Source: Pelodera strongyloides (lineage: Eukaryota > Nematoda > Chromadorea > Rhabditida > Rhabditidae). From it: DNA of 64,000 nucleotides. Below the pieces are notes generated by a model that saw only the letters and a list, made by a program, of their open reading frames with translations, made no database searches and was not told the origin of the DNA. This document shows, piece after piece, positions 12,337 to 24,536 of this stretch (position 1 is the first letter of the stretch; every line of letters starts with the position of its first letter). The position numbers and the translations under genes are program-made. The stretch covers positions 124,001 through 188,000 of the forward strand of contig JAANDG010000157.1 in NCBI GenBank assembly GCA_036852015.1, written 5' to 3'.

Positions 12337-12625
12337 AGCGAAATGCCGGCCGGTTTTTGAAACGCATCGACTACGCCAGAATTCATGTGCAGCTTATGCA
12401 GATGCACGTAAATTAGAATAAAAAATCGAGTTATATCAGTGCCTCATTAGCATAAATACGCGAGACTTCAGTTCAAAAGCTAACCTATTCGTAGCCATTG
12501 AGAGTAGTTGCACATTTGATACGTATCTATCGTACTAAATCGTACTAAATTCGAGTAACTTTGCATAAATACGCAGGAATTCAGTTGTCCACGATGCATT
12601 TCAAAAACCGGCCGGACAACTAACC
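12337..12625. mobile_element. Composite of family A TTAA elements, right arm
   Basis: Mirror of 7320-7605 with few changes, so it is older than the palindrome. Confidence 0.6.
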
Positions 12626-13055
12626 TGTTCGTATCGATTGAGAAAAGTCGTACACTTGGTGCGTATCGTCTCTTTCTGCGTATTGCCCTGTGCCTCGTCT
12701 GAACAATAAAAAAAAAAAGTAGGAACAACGCGTTCTACTCTGATGCAATCGACTCGAGTTCGATTCCGGTCAGTGACAGCCTTGAAAACAGCACCCGGCG
12801 AGGGAATCATGGGCGATCCCTCAGTTCTAACTCGAAGACGTCGAGCAATTTGTCATCCGGAACTCGTCGCCTAATGCTCAGGACTTCTGCGGTACAAGTC
12901 GCAAGCCAATTTTGTATTTTATCACCCTTGAATAAAGCACGCCCTTGAAGCGTAACATATTTCTTATTTCTAATTATTAAGTAGTTCAACTAACTTTCAA
13001 CCGCGGGCACTGTTGGATACTGCACCTCGTGATCTGATAACAGTACAAATGGGTC

Positions 13056-14150
13056 AAATCAGAAATAAAAGGCAAAGGACGGAGAAAACCTACACTTTAG
13101 GATGTGAATGAGGTACAGTATGGCTTGATCGTAGAGAGGCAGGGCAGCCTCGTAATTGCCCTTCTTATCTTCTTCTGTAGCACGGGTGATCAGTTCGATG
13201 GCTTTCTGAAATAATTAGTTAGCTAATTAGCAATATAGTCGCAATCACAAGTCCCCAGACAATCTGTTATCTATGCTTGTCAGATACGACGCCTACGTAC
13301 AAGAGACAGTGCCTATTGATTGCAAATCGTTATTCTTTCGCAAGATTAATCCTAAGTATAATACGGACAAGCACGAGGCGGTCAATTTGTCGGGATTGAC
13401 TTCGCTGTTTGTTCTATATTAAATTATTAAAAAGAAGTAGCCTTAGGAGGACGGAAAAAGAGAATTTTACAGTAGAATTGAGTAGTTCTATACTTCTTTT
13501 ACGTTTACTGTCACGCAAAACTTGGGTAAATTCTTACTTGCTGTGAGAAATATAGCAACTGGTCGATTTATGCATCAAGCATCACTTACTCTTTTGAGAC
13601 ATGTATGACCTGCCGCAAATTTTCAAATCGTCGAGAATCAGGTGAATATGTCAAAGAGAGGTAACACACGGGGCATATCACATTCTCTACGCGCTCACGA
13701 TAGAAAACAAATGCTGTGAATGTTTTATATCGTGTGCGTGGGCTCAACGATTCCAACTATGAGAACGCCATTTCCGGAAAAAAATTAAGCGAGTCATTTG
13801 ACAAAATCTACCACCCTAAACGCACCACAGTTGGAGAAAATTGGGTTTTGGATAATTGTAGGCGGTGAAACGTATCCATTTGCCTTTCTATGCGGCTACC
13901 GTCGAGACTCAAAAACTACCGGTTCGGGCCGGTAGTTTTTGCCAATAAATCGGCTGTGTTGTACATATTCAATGCGGCTTGCACAGTTGTGTCCGCATAG
14001 TTCAAGCGCAGAATTTTCAATGCAACTGACTTGCTTGCGCGCCTTTGCACGTGCACTTGAGCTTGTGATTTGCATTTGGATCTCATCTTTGAATATGAAT
14101 TTGTTCAACACAAACTAATGATAGCGAAGTGATATTTCAATACCTGCTGA
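13056..14150 (-). CDS. VPS4-like MIT-domain N-terminal exons, right-arm copy
   Basis: Inverted copy of the left-arm exons. The MIT exon is 13094-13205 and encodes the same protein segment. The small start exon near 14136-14150 differs by an Arg to Gln change, and the third small exon near 12995-13033 is identical to the left arm. The copy keeps its splice sites. As in the left arm, no ATPase domain follows. Confidence 0.5.
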
Positions 14151-15879
14151 CATGACATCGTATGTGGTCAAACCCGCGCCCGGACACGGAATAGACTGGA
14201 AAAGTTGTAATTAAATAATTGCGGACTTTAGATTTGTGATCCAACATAATTTTTTGTCTATTGGTGATTTACAGATAGATTGTACAATTGCAGACAGATG
14301 AAAATAAACAATTAACAGGAAGAAATGTGGGAGCATTTTACACCGCAGAAGCTGAGCCTCTTGAATGTGCTCAGCCTGTGTGTGTTTTTCTCTTTTCGTG
14401 TAAATTTACATTTGATGCTGTTTTTTCGTCTTCTAAATAAAGAGTTTAATATAAAAAAAGCGTGAACCATGAATTCCGAGGAAAGACGCAAATATACGCC
14501 ATAAAACATAGGGGCCGTTGTGCAATCAAATTAGAAACAGAAATGGGACGGAGCACACTCATCGCAGTGCTTATCAGAAATCAGAAATCAATTGTTGTAT
14601 TAACTGAAGCGTGAACTCTCTCCACTATGTTTAGTTCCTTCCAATAAGCTATAACCATAAGCTGCTACTTTCCATATTGTCCAGTACATAAAATTGGTGA
14701 AATATGCCTCATTTGCTATTCCAGGTAATATGTTAATATGATAAGTATACGTGATGGTGATGAAGGTAGACAAAGGGTGCAAATTGTGCAGACACAGCAC
14801 ATTTTTTTGGTCCTGCTTGAAATAAAAATATTACTTCGTGAAAATTTCTGACTGATTGAAGTTATTGTGCTTTCAATGGCTTCCGAAAGATATTAAAATA
14901 TGAATTGTTCTCTTTTTGTCTCGTCATCGTCATTAAAATAACACTGTGAATTATTCTCTTTTTGTATATTCTCATTAGAACCAAAAACACCTTTTTTAAT
15001 TACATACAGTAACTCTTTTTACGATAGAGAATCTACTTTGTATTTTTCTTTTTCATCGTCTCTCACGGCGTTGCACTCTTTTTAATGAGTATAATAAATA
15101 TTCAAAAAGGCTTCTTCAAATGGCTGTGAGTATTTTACAAAATATAAAGCAACGAAATTCGTTTTTTTTTTGTCGTACATGTTGAAATCTGCGTTTCAAG
15201 GGTTTGTTCAACATGTACCTGTATTTTTACATAAAACTTGGAGGATACGTTTCGGGAGTTTTAAGTAGGCAATCTTATTTCCAATTTCGATATAGAAATT
15301 CGCCTCATGCGGCGTTGACTGGCTTATGATAAACAAAAATAAATAAATCAAAACCAGTGGAACATATATTGGAACGTGGAACGTCGAGTATATTGGATAG
15401 CCTAGGTATAAGAGGACGGCAAAACGTAAATAATACAATAAGTCCAAATTCACAAAATAAAAAAAGTCTCAAATACAAGTGCATATTGAAAAGTTATAAC
15501 AAAGAGTAAATCATGCAAACAGTAACGCACCAATTCAAACATACTTGAACAAATTACTATCAATTTTGTATTTATTGGTTTTTCCGGAACACCGCATAAG
15601 GGAAGTTGGATTGTGAGTGTCACAGAAATAGAGACTGCATTTTGAACAGGAGATCCATGAATGCTGAAAATTAAATTTGAAATAGGATTGAATTTAGGTT
15701 CTTTAGACTAACCGCTTTTCAAAAAAACGGTCGACATGATGAGCAGCAAAATACCGACCAGTTTTCTGAAACGCATGAACGGATGCATGCTTATGTTCTG
15801 AGTTATGTTTATTTGCAGGTTATGCACAAAAATGAACGAAATTGGCGAAGTTCACAGAAAAGATGCAAAACGAGCCTGT

Positions 15880-16246
15880 TTAAAGGGAATATGTAGGCAC
15901 TCAAAATGCGCCAAAAAAACTGCGAAACTGGAGTTTCCATACCGGACAGGAATTTAACTAGGCGACTGAATACGTAAATTCGAATATTCTGATTTCTATG
16001 CAAATATGTCGCTGTTCCATGCTATATGCCGATATCTGCATACATAGGTTGCAATTTGCTCCATTGAAACTGGCGTGTACGCCAGGGGGTCAAGTAACGC
16101 GTTTATTATGGAAAAGGTGAACTTTGAAATTCATTTTCTTTTTAGCTGGGAAACTTTTGACAACTTTTGTTGTTGTTTCCATAATGAGGAACACACATTC
16201 TATTAATACGGCTTAACTTCAAAAAGGGCATACATATTCCCTTTAA
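15880..16246. mobile_element. TTAA element, family E, right-arm-specific insertion
   Basis: 359-bp core with ends AGGGAATATGTAGGC and CATACATATTCCCT, flanked by TTAA on both sides. The left arm at 4167-4180 has the undisturbed target with a single TTAA, so the target-site duplication is exactly TTAA. Confidence 0.9.
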
Positions 16247-16390
16247 ATTCCATTCAATTGCTTGTTAGTAGTTCCATCAGTAACGCGCTGCCGATGGTTA
16301 AATTTAAAGCCGATGTTTACAGCCGATCTCAATTCCGCCTATGCTGCCTGTTTTAGGTTAGCAGTATGTTCGAACAGGAAAACACTAATT

Positions 16391-16420
16391 GGCTTAGGCT
16401 TAGACTTAGGCTTAGCTTGG
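16391..16420. repeat. Interstitial telomere-type repeat (TTAGGC)n
   Basis: Right-arm counterpart of 4038-4063, with one degenerate unit (TTAGAC). Its presence in both arms dates it before or at the inverted duplication. Confidence 0.7.
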
Positions 16421-16540
16421 AATGACTGTTTCGTACATCATGCGGATTCGGTTTTCGTAATTCAGAAATACATCATTTAACTTTGTGTTCCTTTAATCTT
16501 GATCGCATTCTTACGTAGAAGCTGCTAAATTCCAGCTTAC

Positions 16541-18532
16541 ACTGTCACAATTATTGCACTTCCTTCTGACGTCACAATGGACTAGGGAGTGAAGATTAGC
16601 GTTGATGGCCTCACTATTTTTGATGGACGTCGTCAGGATTGCGTTGTTTAGCTTGGGGTCCTTCACCTGAATATCATGGAAAAGGGTAGAGTCATTTGCT
16701 TACCACTTCGTGTCCATAAGACGAATTGAGCACTTCATTCTCGTGAGCGTCTTCATTTTAAGCAAACTACTGGCCGCTTTTTGAAACACATCGTGGACAG
16801 CTGAATTCTTACGTATTATGCTAATTTGCTCGAATTTGGCTCCATTTTTATTCTAATTTATGTTCATTTGCGCATGAGCTGCATAAGAATGCTGTGATTC
16901 TCGATGTGTTTCAAAAACCGGCCGGTATTTCGCTTTAAAACGAAGTTATCACCCACCTTTTCCCATAACTTCATGTCCACGAGAGTTGTGATTGGTAGCT
17001 CAGAAAGGCGATCAACAAGACGCCACTTCAATTCTTCATAATCGCTAAATTTGTGTTGGGAGTGTATATATGTAGCCAACGTCAAAACCTTAGATGTCAT
17101 ATGAACGATCACACACAAATAACATCGTAGAAGTACGTTTAAGTCAGGAGCACAGTCCTGCTTGGTTCAGCGATCCAGAATGACATGGCGTATCGTGTTA
17201 ATCTAAATCTAAAACATAGCATGCGTCCAAGTATAGACTCCACTAACATGTGTTCGAAGTCGACGACCATTCCCAGAAAATCGGCTAAAGTTTCCACATC
17301 AATATTGGGATCGTTAACGAGGCGAAAACCTGCGGATAGACACATATAATTATTATTATGTTAATTGAAAATGGCTTAGTTTAACAATGAACAGGACTCA
17401 AAAATTCAGCTCTCGCAATGACTGGAGAACGGAAAGAAATTCACCATAATAGTAAAAGCCTAAACCTAATCCTAAGCCCAAACAAATTTCTCGTGAAGCA
17501 AACTGCTCTCTGCTGCTTCAACTTCAAGCCAAGGGCATTTCATTTAACTGCGTAACACAAACTTCTTTTCGAACGGCATTGATTAATTTGAAGCCCCCCC
17601 CCCTAACCTTTCATACATCTAGCAATAAGCGTCTAATTGTAAGACTTTTGCGTATGACATATTTGCATATGCCTCGGAGTTCTGTCTCTTCTGGCGAGTT
17701 GGCGGCCGATATTGGAATTACGCATTATATGTCTTTATGTTCAGATGGATAAAGAGCCATAGCATGGAGGTATCGGTCTTCGGCCGATTGGTACCCTATT
17801 TACCTTTCTATATTCCTACCTTTTCATTCTAAGTAAAACTAAACTAAACAAAGAACGCAGTAACTCTCTCTCTTCTATTTCTTTTTTTCTCTTCTCTCCC
17901 TTCTCTTCTTTCGCCCTGCTCTTTCGTTTTGTCTTTCTCTTTCCTTTCCCTCGGGTTCGAATTGTACCCGAGGGTGAAGATTTTGTATGTTCCATTTCGA
18001 TTGAGAACCATAGAATCTTTATGAAAATGCATCGTCGTGAAGCCACAAAAAAGTAAACTCTTCTCCTTTATATAATAAGTTAAGGGGGAGGGGTCTTATG
18101 GAAGTGATTTTTTTGTTCTAATACTGCTCGTTCGCCGTCAAAAACAGGCCCTTAGTTCGCTTTAAACAATCTAGAACCTACTCATATGATCTCCGCAATG
18201 CATGCGCAAAAGTTCCACGTTAAACTTGTTTTCCATGCGCATCAGCTCCTTCAACTCAGAAACTGTAAAAAAAAAACTATACAGACTATACGTTCAAAAG
18301 CTAATGTTCAGTACACTCATCGGAAATCAGTGAGCCCATTGGTGACGGTTCGTTGGATTTTTCAGAACATTTGGTGATATGGTCCAAGTTTCATCGAAAG
18401 CTGTTAACAACAGGCGCCAAATGGTCACCAACTGGTCATTAACATATGTCGTCACTTCTAAGCAAAAGGGAAATACGAGTTTCCAACACTTACCTGTTTT
18501 CTGCAGAATATCGACACATACGTTGTCAATAG
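16541..18532 (-). CDS. Exons of an unrecognised gene, right-arm copy
   Basis: Mirror copy of the left-arm exons: 18494-18532, 18182-18262, about 17228-17329, 16957-17088 and 16541-16666 on the minus strand. Splice sites and exon lengths (39, 81, about 102, 132 and 126 nt) match the left arm. Changes are mostly single residues: a Met/Leu change in the first block, a Glu-Gly to Gly-Asp change in the second, Asn to Ile before DVETL, and Thr to Ser after the last NLH. No new stop codons appear in these blocks, so both arms kept the reading frame after duplication. Function is unknown. Confidence 0.45.
16758..16938. mobile_element. TTAA element, family A, right arm
   Basis: Counterpart of 3522-3698; ends TTAAGCAAACTACTGG and CCGGTATTTCGCT-TTAA. 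Confidence 0.75.
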
Positions 18533-19144
18533 CTGTAAAAAGAAGAGAGAATGACGCTACGGTCTCATCCTGTAACAATACACTGTAAATCGAATTTTTG
18601 CTCATTTGCATATGTTGTATAAGAAAGCAGGTGTACGCAATGCGTTTCACAAACCGGCCGGAATTTCGCTTTAACGGGAAGACGAGCCCACTCCAGTCAC
18701 TTATGATGTGCTTGACGCGGAGAAGAAGGAGATTTACAAAATTGCGCAAGCTTTGCGCAATCGTGGGTCAGCGGCGTGTGGTTCCCGAGAGCAATTGAAC
18801 ATTTGTGAAAGCTGTACATCACGAATTCACGAACTGGAGCTCATTTCAATTTTCCCGGTATCCCACGCTCATTCCACATACAAATTACGTACCAATTTGT
18901 AACGGGAAAAAAATGTTTTACCTTTTGGGGTGGTCGTATATTTTTGAACACCAAAAATGTTTACCCTTTTCAGCCCTGGCCCTGCAAGTTTGTTAACCAA
19001 ACGCTGTCGGATTAATTTAATGGGTCCGGCACACGAGAAAAACACAATTTTGCTAGTTTGCCATAATATTCCAGTTTACACATGGGAATGTCATTGTGCA
19101 GATATATCTATTAGACACTGAAATTATGTCCTGAGACTCCATAC

Positions 19145-19375
19145 ACAGGAAAGTGGAAACCCCGATATGGCCCCGATTATTTTTCGAAAAACCCCGATAT
19201 GGCCCCGATTATTTTTCGAAAAACCGCGATATGGCCCCGATCATTTCGCAAACCCCCGATATGACCCCGATTATTTTCCAGAAAACCCGCATATGGCTAC
19301 ATGGCCCCGATCGTGCCCCGATTTTTCGAGGTGCTTGATCGGGGTCATATCGGGGTTCTGGTTTCCCATGATAGT
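19145..19375. mobile_element. Element with internal CCCCGATATGG repeats, copy 1
   Basis: Begins ACACAGGAAAGTGGAAACC and ends GGTTTCCCATGAT. The interior is a string of CCCCGATATGGCCCCGAT units in direct and finally inverted order. The left arm has an uninterrupted site near 775-785, so this is a post-duplication insertion. A second copy lies at 53092-53446. Confidence 0.75.
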
Positions 19376-19498
19376 ATCGTTCATTAGCGTTTACACAGAC
19401 AAGCTAAGCAGACTGTATGCAAATTTACGATTCTCGGTTATAATCGTGCGAAATAGTTCACAATTTATATAACCAAATGCATACGTGCACCTTTCGCC

Positions 19499-19680
19499 TT
19501 AAAGCGAAATGTCGGCCGGTTTTTGAAACGCTTCGTGGACAACTGAATTCTTACGTATTTATTCTAATTTGCTCGAATTTAGCTCGATTTTTTATTCTAA
19601 TTTATGGTCAATTGCGTAAGCTGCATAAGAATGCAGGAGCACTCGATGTGTTTCAAAAACCGGCCGGTATTTCGCTTTAA
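19499..19680. mobile_element. TTAA element, family A, right arm only
   Basis: TTAA-AGCGAAATGTCGGCC to CCGGTATTTCGCT-TTAA, 182 bp. It occupies the same TTAA that carries a family B element in the left arm (262-659); flanks on both sides match between arms. Confidence 0.85.
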
Positions 19681-20158
19681 TATGAAAATACTACGATAAT
19701 GAGGAGAGTCGAGATATTATAATTGCCGTGTCTAATGGCTAATCTACACAATGACGTTCCCATATGTAAGCTAGAATGGTATGGAGGACCGGAATATTGT
19801 GGCAAACTAGCAAAATTGTGTTTTTCTACCCTTAAAAGAGTGAGGCTTACTGGAAATTGAAGTTCTTTTTTTGTCGGTTCCGAGGAATCTCCGAAGAAAA
19901 GTTTCAGAAATAATGGCGAGTAAGAAGCGAGGACGTTTGCGCACACATAAAATGTGTGACCTGAAATAATATGTTGCTTGTAATCCGAAAGCTCTTAGGC
20001 TTTAGCTCACAAACCCATTACTAACCCAATTTATGTTATTTCGAGTCAGAAATGAGAACTTTGTACCATTACTGTGGGAAAAATTTTCCACAGACACCAA
20101 AGGAGTTGTACCAAATTAGTGACCTAACAAAGTTACGAGAAAATAACTACAGTCACAG

Positions 20159-20577
20159 TTAAAGGGTCAGGCCCATTTCAAATTACCCCTATTTTTGATG
20201 ACTCCATCGGATTCTCCGTTTCAAATATAGTAGGCTGAGTTTTTTTTTCCAATTTTCTGTCGCAATATTCACGCAGTTTTCAGCAATTTACCATGTCCAG
20301 TCATACACAACAATCAATCGCAGTTGTCACGCCCATTCGCGCTGATTGGCCAATATTGCAATTGCCACGCCCAATAGAGCATATTGCCCAATTAGCGCGG
20401 AGGGGCGTGACAACTGCGATATATAGTTGGGTGTGGCTGGAAATGGTAAATTGCTGAATACTGCGTGAATTTTGCGCTTGAAAATTGGAAAAATATCGTA
20501 TCCTACTATATTTGACATGGAGAATCAGATGGAATCATCAAAAATAGGGGTCATTTGAAATGGGCCTGACCCTTTAA
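20159..20577. mobile_element. TTAA palindromic element, family C, copy 1
   Basis: 419-bp element, TTAA-AGGGTCAGGCCCATTT with inverted right end. The two halves fold on each other (CAGTCATACACAA-type arms, GTTGTCACGCCC against GGGCGTGACAAC). Confidence 0.9.
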
Positions 20578-21845
20578 GGAAAATTATCCACCGGCAACCA
20601 ATTTTTTTGTAGCCTTGGTGGGAAGTGATGCCCTGCCACGAGATCAAAGCGCGCGAGCTTTGCACGGGGAGCAAGGCGTTCCCTAGGTGAACATGGACGA
20701 CAAAAAAGCATATTTACGAAAACCCACCGTCCTGTACTATAACTTTGTTTTTTTTAAAGAAGGTTCTGTTCCTGTACTTCTCTGGCACCAGTGGAGATGG
20801 GTCGACTACCATGCTAAATTGGAAACGTTATTCTTTTGTGCTTTATGGTTAAGGTTTTGGTTACGAAAGAAGTCGGTGAGAAATAAATACCTTCTGATTA
20901 ATGCAGCATAACAGCCGATTTATGCTGTAAGTGAATGCTCTTCTACTTATATTCATCTGTATAAAAAATGGGAACGCGGATGTCCAATATACTTTTCAAA
21001 AACCGACGTTTATAACGCTTTCAATAATATCTAAAGAGTTTATGAATATACTATACACCAGACGGCTATCGCCGCCTGACGCGACTTTCCAATACTGCAC
21101 AGATGACTTCAAAGCATTGCAAAAATGGGCATATTTGTGTGAAACGTCTGAAACGTATTGCCTATAATTAAGCTATTGAGACTCATATTGCTTAGTTTGG
21201 AGTTGCGAAAAGTCGGACTGCTTATACCAAATCCTTGAAACGTATTATGGATTTCGTTTCCGACATTGTGACAAAAAAACCTTTCTCCTTTATATAATAC
21301 GGTAATCTGATCGTATACTGTTATCTTACTATGCTTGACACTTGCAAGGACTATGATCACGGATTTAGATGCAGAGAAAAAAAGTTTATAGACTAAAGAG
21401 TGTGTGAGCTCATTTGACTTGATAATAATAATTTATTTCCTGGTGGCATGATAATTGCATATTCGGTGGAAGGTGATAATTACAATATGGGGCAAAAAGA
21501 AAGAAAAGGGATGCAATACTAAAGCGCGAGTAAATAGTGCGAGTAAGTTGAGTGACGCTCTGATCACGTGCGCAGTGCGATGTGAGGGCAGGCAATCAAT
21601 GACACCCATGATTATGGCCGTAGGCACATATACTGGGAGTATGCTCCCGGCCCCGGCCTCCCAGATCTCTCCCGGCCCCTTTGGGAAGGCTCCCATACTG
21701 GTACACAGCGCTAATTTGCAATACTAACATTACCAACCGACCGACCGAACTGCCGAGGCTCCTGCTCCACCCGACGGTTGGCTTGGTCATCACTCCGGTG
21801 CTACTCCAGCTAAGCGCGTAAAAAACTAAGCCGAGCGCAACCGAT
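20578..21845. other. No supported gene; low-information sequence
   Basis: Short ORFs only (for example 20687-20911 and 20931-21167), none with a recognisable domain or convincing splice signals. A GC hairpin of the CCAGACGGC type lies at 21058-21084. The last 200 bp are probably the 5' remnant of the retrotransposon fragment that follows. Confidence 0.5.
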
Positions 21846-22950
21846 AGAGACGACTATCAAGGCTTATTATGTTAATGCTATGAGTATTTTTAAAAGTGTT
21901 AATGAACTTCATGCTTTAATAGTGCAAGAAAATTTTGATATTTTTTTGATATGCGAAGCATGGTTAAAGGGTCAGGCCCATTTCAAATGACCCCTATTTT
22001 TGACGATTTCATCCGATTCTCCATGTCAAATATAGTAGGATGCAATATTTTTCTAATTGTCGAGCGCAAAATTCACAGACTATTCAGCAATTTACCATGG
22101 GCAGTCATACCCAACTATCTATCGCAGTTGGCACGCCCATTCGCGCTGATTGGCCAATATCGCAATTGCCACGCCCAACAGGGCATATTGGCCAACTAGC
22201 GCGAAGGGACGTGACAACTGCGATAGATAGTTGGGTATGACTGGCAATGGTAAATTGCTGAATACTACGTGAATTTTTCGCTTGAAAATTAGAAAAACAT
22301 AGTATCTACTATATTTGACATGGAGAAGCAGATGGAATCATCAAAAATAGGGGTCATTTGAAATGGGCCTGACCCTTTAAAGGATCATGTCCCTAGTGGA
22401 ATGATAATAGCAAATCTTCCGTATCATTTAATTAGAGAGGATAGAAAGGGTAAAAAAGGAGGAGGGTGTTATTTTAGTTAAGAAAAGCTTACTTTGGAAA
22501 CGGGTTGGGGCTAAAGCTACCAATAATTTTGATTATTTGTGTGTAGAGTTAGAAAATGTACTTTCTGCTGCAAAATTACGTTTTGTTATTGCCTATCGTG
22601 CTCCTTCCTGTAATTGTAATTCAGTAGATGATATGCAGTTTTATGATGCTATCGCATCCTTTTTGTCTGATGGGATACCATCGATATTAGTAGGAGATTT
22701 CAATGTAAACACTGTGTTAACCAATGGAACTTTTTTTAATAGTATGGCAAGCAATTCATCAATTTCGTAGATGCTCTGGACCTCTTTTCGCATATTAACC
22801 AGCCAACACGTAAGGCAAATCAACTTGACTACCTCTTGCATTTAACATTGGTTATTGTTTTTTTGTGGTTATTGCTCTTGCTTACACTGACGCAGTTATT
22901 ACATTTGCCTGATCTCTTGGATTGTTTTGAAATAAACTGTGTATACCAAG
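21846..22950 (+). pseudogene. Non-LTR retrotransposon endonuclease fragment (CR1-like), broken
   Basis: The pieces encode an apurinic-type endonuclease domain: a start region with ELHALIVQENFDIFLICEAWL, then FVIAYRAPS, and the diagnostic VGDFNVN motif, followed by FVDALDLF and QLDYLL. This domain nicks target DNA in LINE elements. The frame is broken by a family C element inserted in the codons after EAW (21964-22380), and by shifts near 22470 and 22765. No reverse transcriptase was found, so it is a dead 5' fragment. The TTAA of the insertion lies inside the reading frame, and removing one TTAA plus the element restores phase. Confidence 0.8.
21964..22380. mobile_element. TTAA palindromic element, family C, copy 2
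   Basis: 417-bp copy, highly similar to 20159-20577, inserted in the endonuclease fragment with TTAA on both sides. Confidence 0.9.
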
Positions 22951-22981
22951 GGTGTTTGTGGTCGTTACACTGAGAGCCGAT

Positions 22982-23447
22982 GAGTTGCGCGCCGCACCAT
23001 TTCGGGAAACAAAATGCGCGCCGCAAAGGAATGGGAAACAAAATGCGCGCGGAATAGAAATGGCGCGCAAAGTGTTTCCCGAAAAGGTTCGGCAACGTTT
23101 TTGAAAGAGCTCGGAGGATCTGCCGTAACTGCAGCCGATGTACCTATATTTTTCCGCAAGCACAGGTCTCAAATGTGTTGTATGGTCGAGTGGTCTAAGG
23201 CGCTATTTAGAGAAAGTAAGCTAACAAGACTGTTAGGTTCGAATCCAACAGACTGCTTTCTTTTTGCGATTGCTACTTTTCCCGCACCGTTTCCGCACCA
23301 TTTCGGCAACGTTTTGGGGGTGTTTCCCGCAACAGTTTGGGGGTGTTTCCCGCACCAAAACGGCAACCGGAGTCGTTGAAAAAACTTTTGCGGCGCGCAT
23401 CAAATTCTTTTGCGGGAAACACCCCCAAACTGTTGCCGCGCGCAACT
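22982..23447. mobile_element. GC-rich TIR element carrying a tRNA-like sequence
   Basis: Ends AGTTGCGCGCCG and CGCGCGCAACT are inverted. The interior has repeated GGGTGTTTCCCGCA and GGGAAACAAAATGCGCG motifs, is much richer in CpG than its surroundings, and contains a tRNA-like unit at 23181-23262. No transposase. Confidence 0.6.
23181..23262 (+). tRNA. tRNA-like sequence (Leu/Ser-type), probably a pseudogene
   Basis: A box TGGTCGAGTGG and B box GGTTCGAATCC match pol III internal promoters, and CTGTT/AACAG closes the T arm. The D-arm TAAGGCGC and length suggest a long-variable-arm tRNA. The anticodon stem pairs poorly, so I do not assign an anticodon. Confidence 0.45.
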
Positions 23448-23635
23448 CTTGAATTTCGTTGTATTCGTTAGAATAATGAGACAAAGGATTTGATTTTACC
23501 TAAGTAGAAACGTGAATGAGAAAGAACCAGTTGGCTGTGTTAGTTTGATAGCTTTGGGCTGTTGAGCTTATATTGTTTAATAAACACTGGATGTTGATTA
23601 CCGTATCTTCAGTAAGTTACAGTTACTGTTGTACC

Positions 23636-23945
23636 TAATGCCCTGTCCATGTTTGCGAATCGCACTTGCGAAAATGACAAATGCCTGTCCATGTTCAGGC
23701 CATTTTACATGAATGTCAAATGCCTACCGTAACCCATGCGAATGACGCGTTTGACATAGTCCCGCAACGAAAGTGTATCAGATCCGTACTAGATGCGTAC
23801 TATTTGAAATAGATCAGTACTATTTTGAAATAGATCCATACTAGATGCAAAGTCGCTGCAGGACCTTGTCAATGACATTGACTCGAACATGGACAGGCAT
23901 TTGTCATTTTCACAAGTGCGATTCGCAAACATGGGCAGGGCATTA
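23636..23945. mobile_element. Palindromic element, TIR TAATGCCCTG
   Basis: Ends TAATGCCCTGTCCATG and CATGGGCAGGGCATTA, with GCGAATCGCACTTG paired by CAAGTGCGATTCGC further in. About 310 bp, no coding capacity, compatible with a TA target. Confidence 0.75.
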
Positions 23946-24536
23946 CAGTAAAGTTTTGTTGAGAAGTTACAGGCTGCAGCGCCAAGAAAAGTTCTTATTG
24001 TCTGGAAAACCGTGACAAGAACTAAATATTTTATCATTTGAGTGAGTGATTAATTTATAACTGATTTTAGCCTTTTTGCACGGGAATTCTCTTTGTTGTC
24101 ACCTTAGTTCATAGTTCATACACTTGGAAGCACAACTTGATACAAGTTTATTCAAAATGTCAACCTATACAATGACATAAAAGACATAAAAGTGCATAGA
24201 CATAAAATGTTTAAAGGAAGCTAGAACAATCTACCTAAACTAGGGTACAGATGGAAAGTACCATATGTGACAGACACGTATAGAGGACTATAAGTTTACT
24301 ACTCATTGCATAAATTATTCAGATACTAGTTTACATTATTACTTACTGGCAAGTTTATGATACTATACAAGTTTAGTCTACCAGGCTTCTATCTCAGAAC
24401 TTTGTCGAGTGTTTATGGGCTCTAGCCATGGATAGGAATCTTTCCAGGGGGAGTAAACCTCTACATATTGATGATTATTACCAATTTGGTACAATACATC
24501 TCTAGCTTAAAAATGAGATACCGTATATCTTATCGC

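Larger units (their letters stand above)
12008..19925. repeat. Right arm of giant palindrome
   Basis: Inverted copy of 1-7931. Compared with the left arm it has an extra 359-bp TTAA element (15880-16246), an extra stretch of about 130 bp near 14420-14530 without evident terminal repeats, a different element at the site paired with 262-659, and an element of the CCCCGATATGG family at 19145-19375. It lacks the long poly-G tract of the left arm. Confidence 0.95.

Noticed and set aside
20687..21167. Short ORFs as genes
   Set aside because: No conserved motif, no splice support, and high AT content explains open frames.
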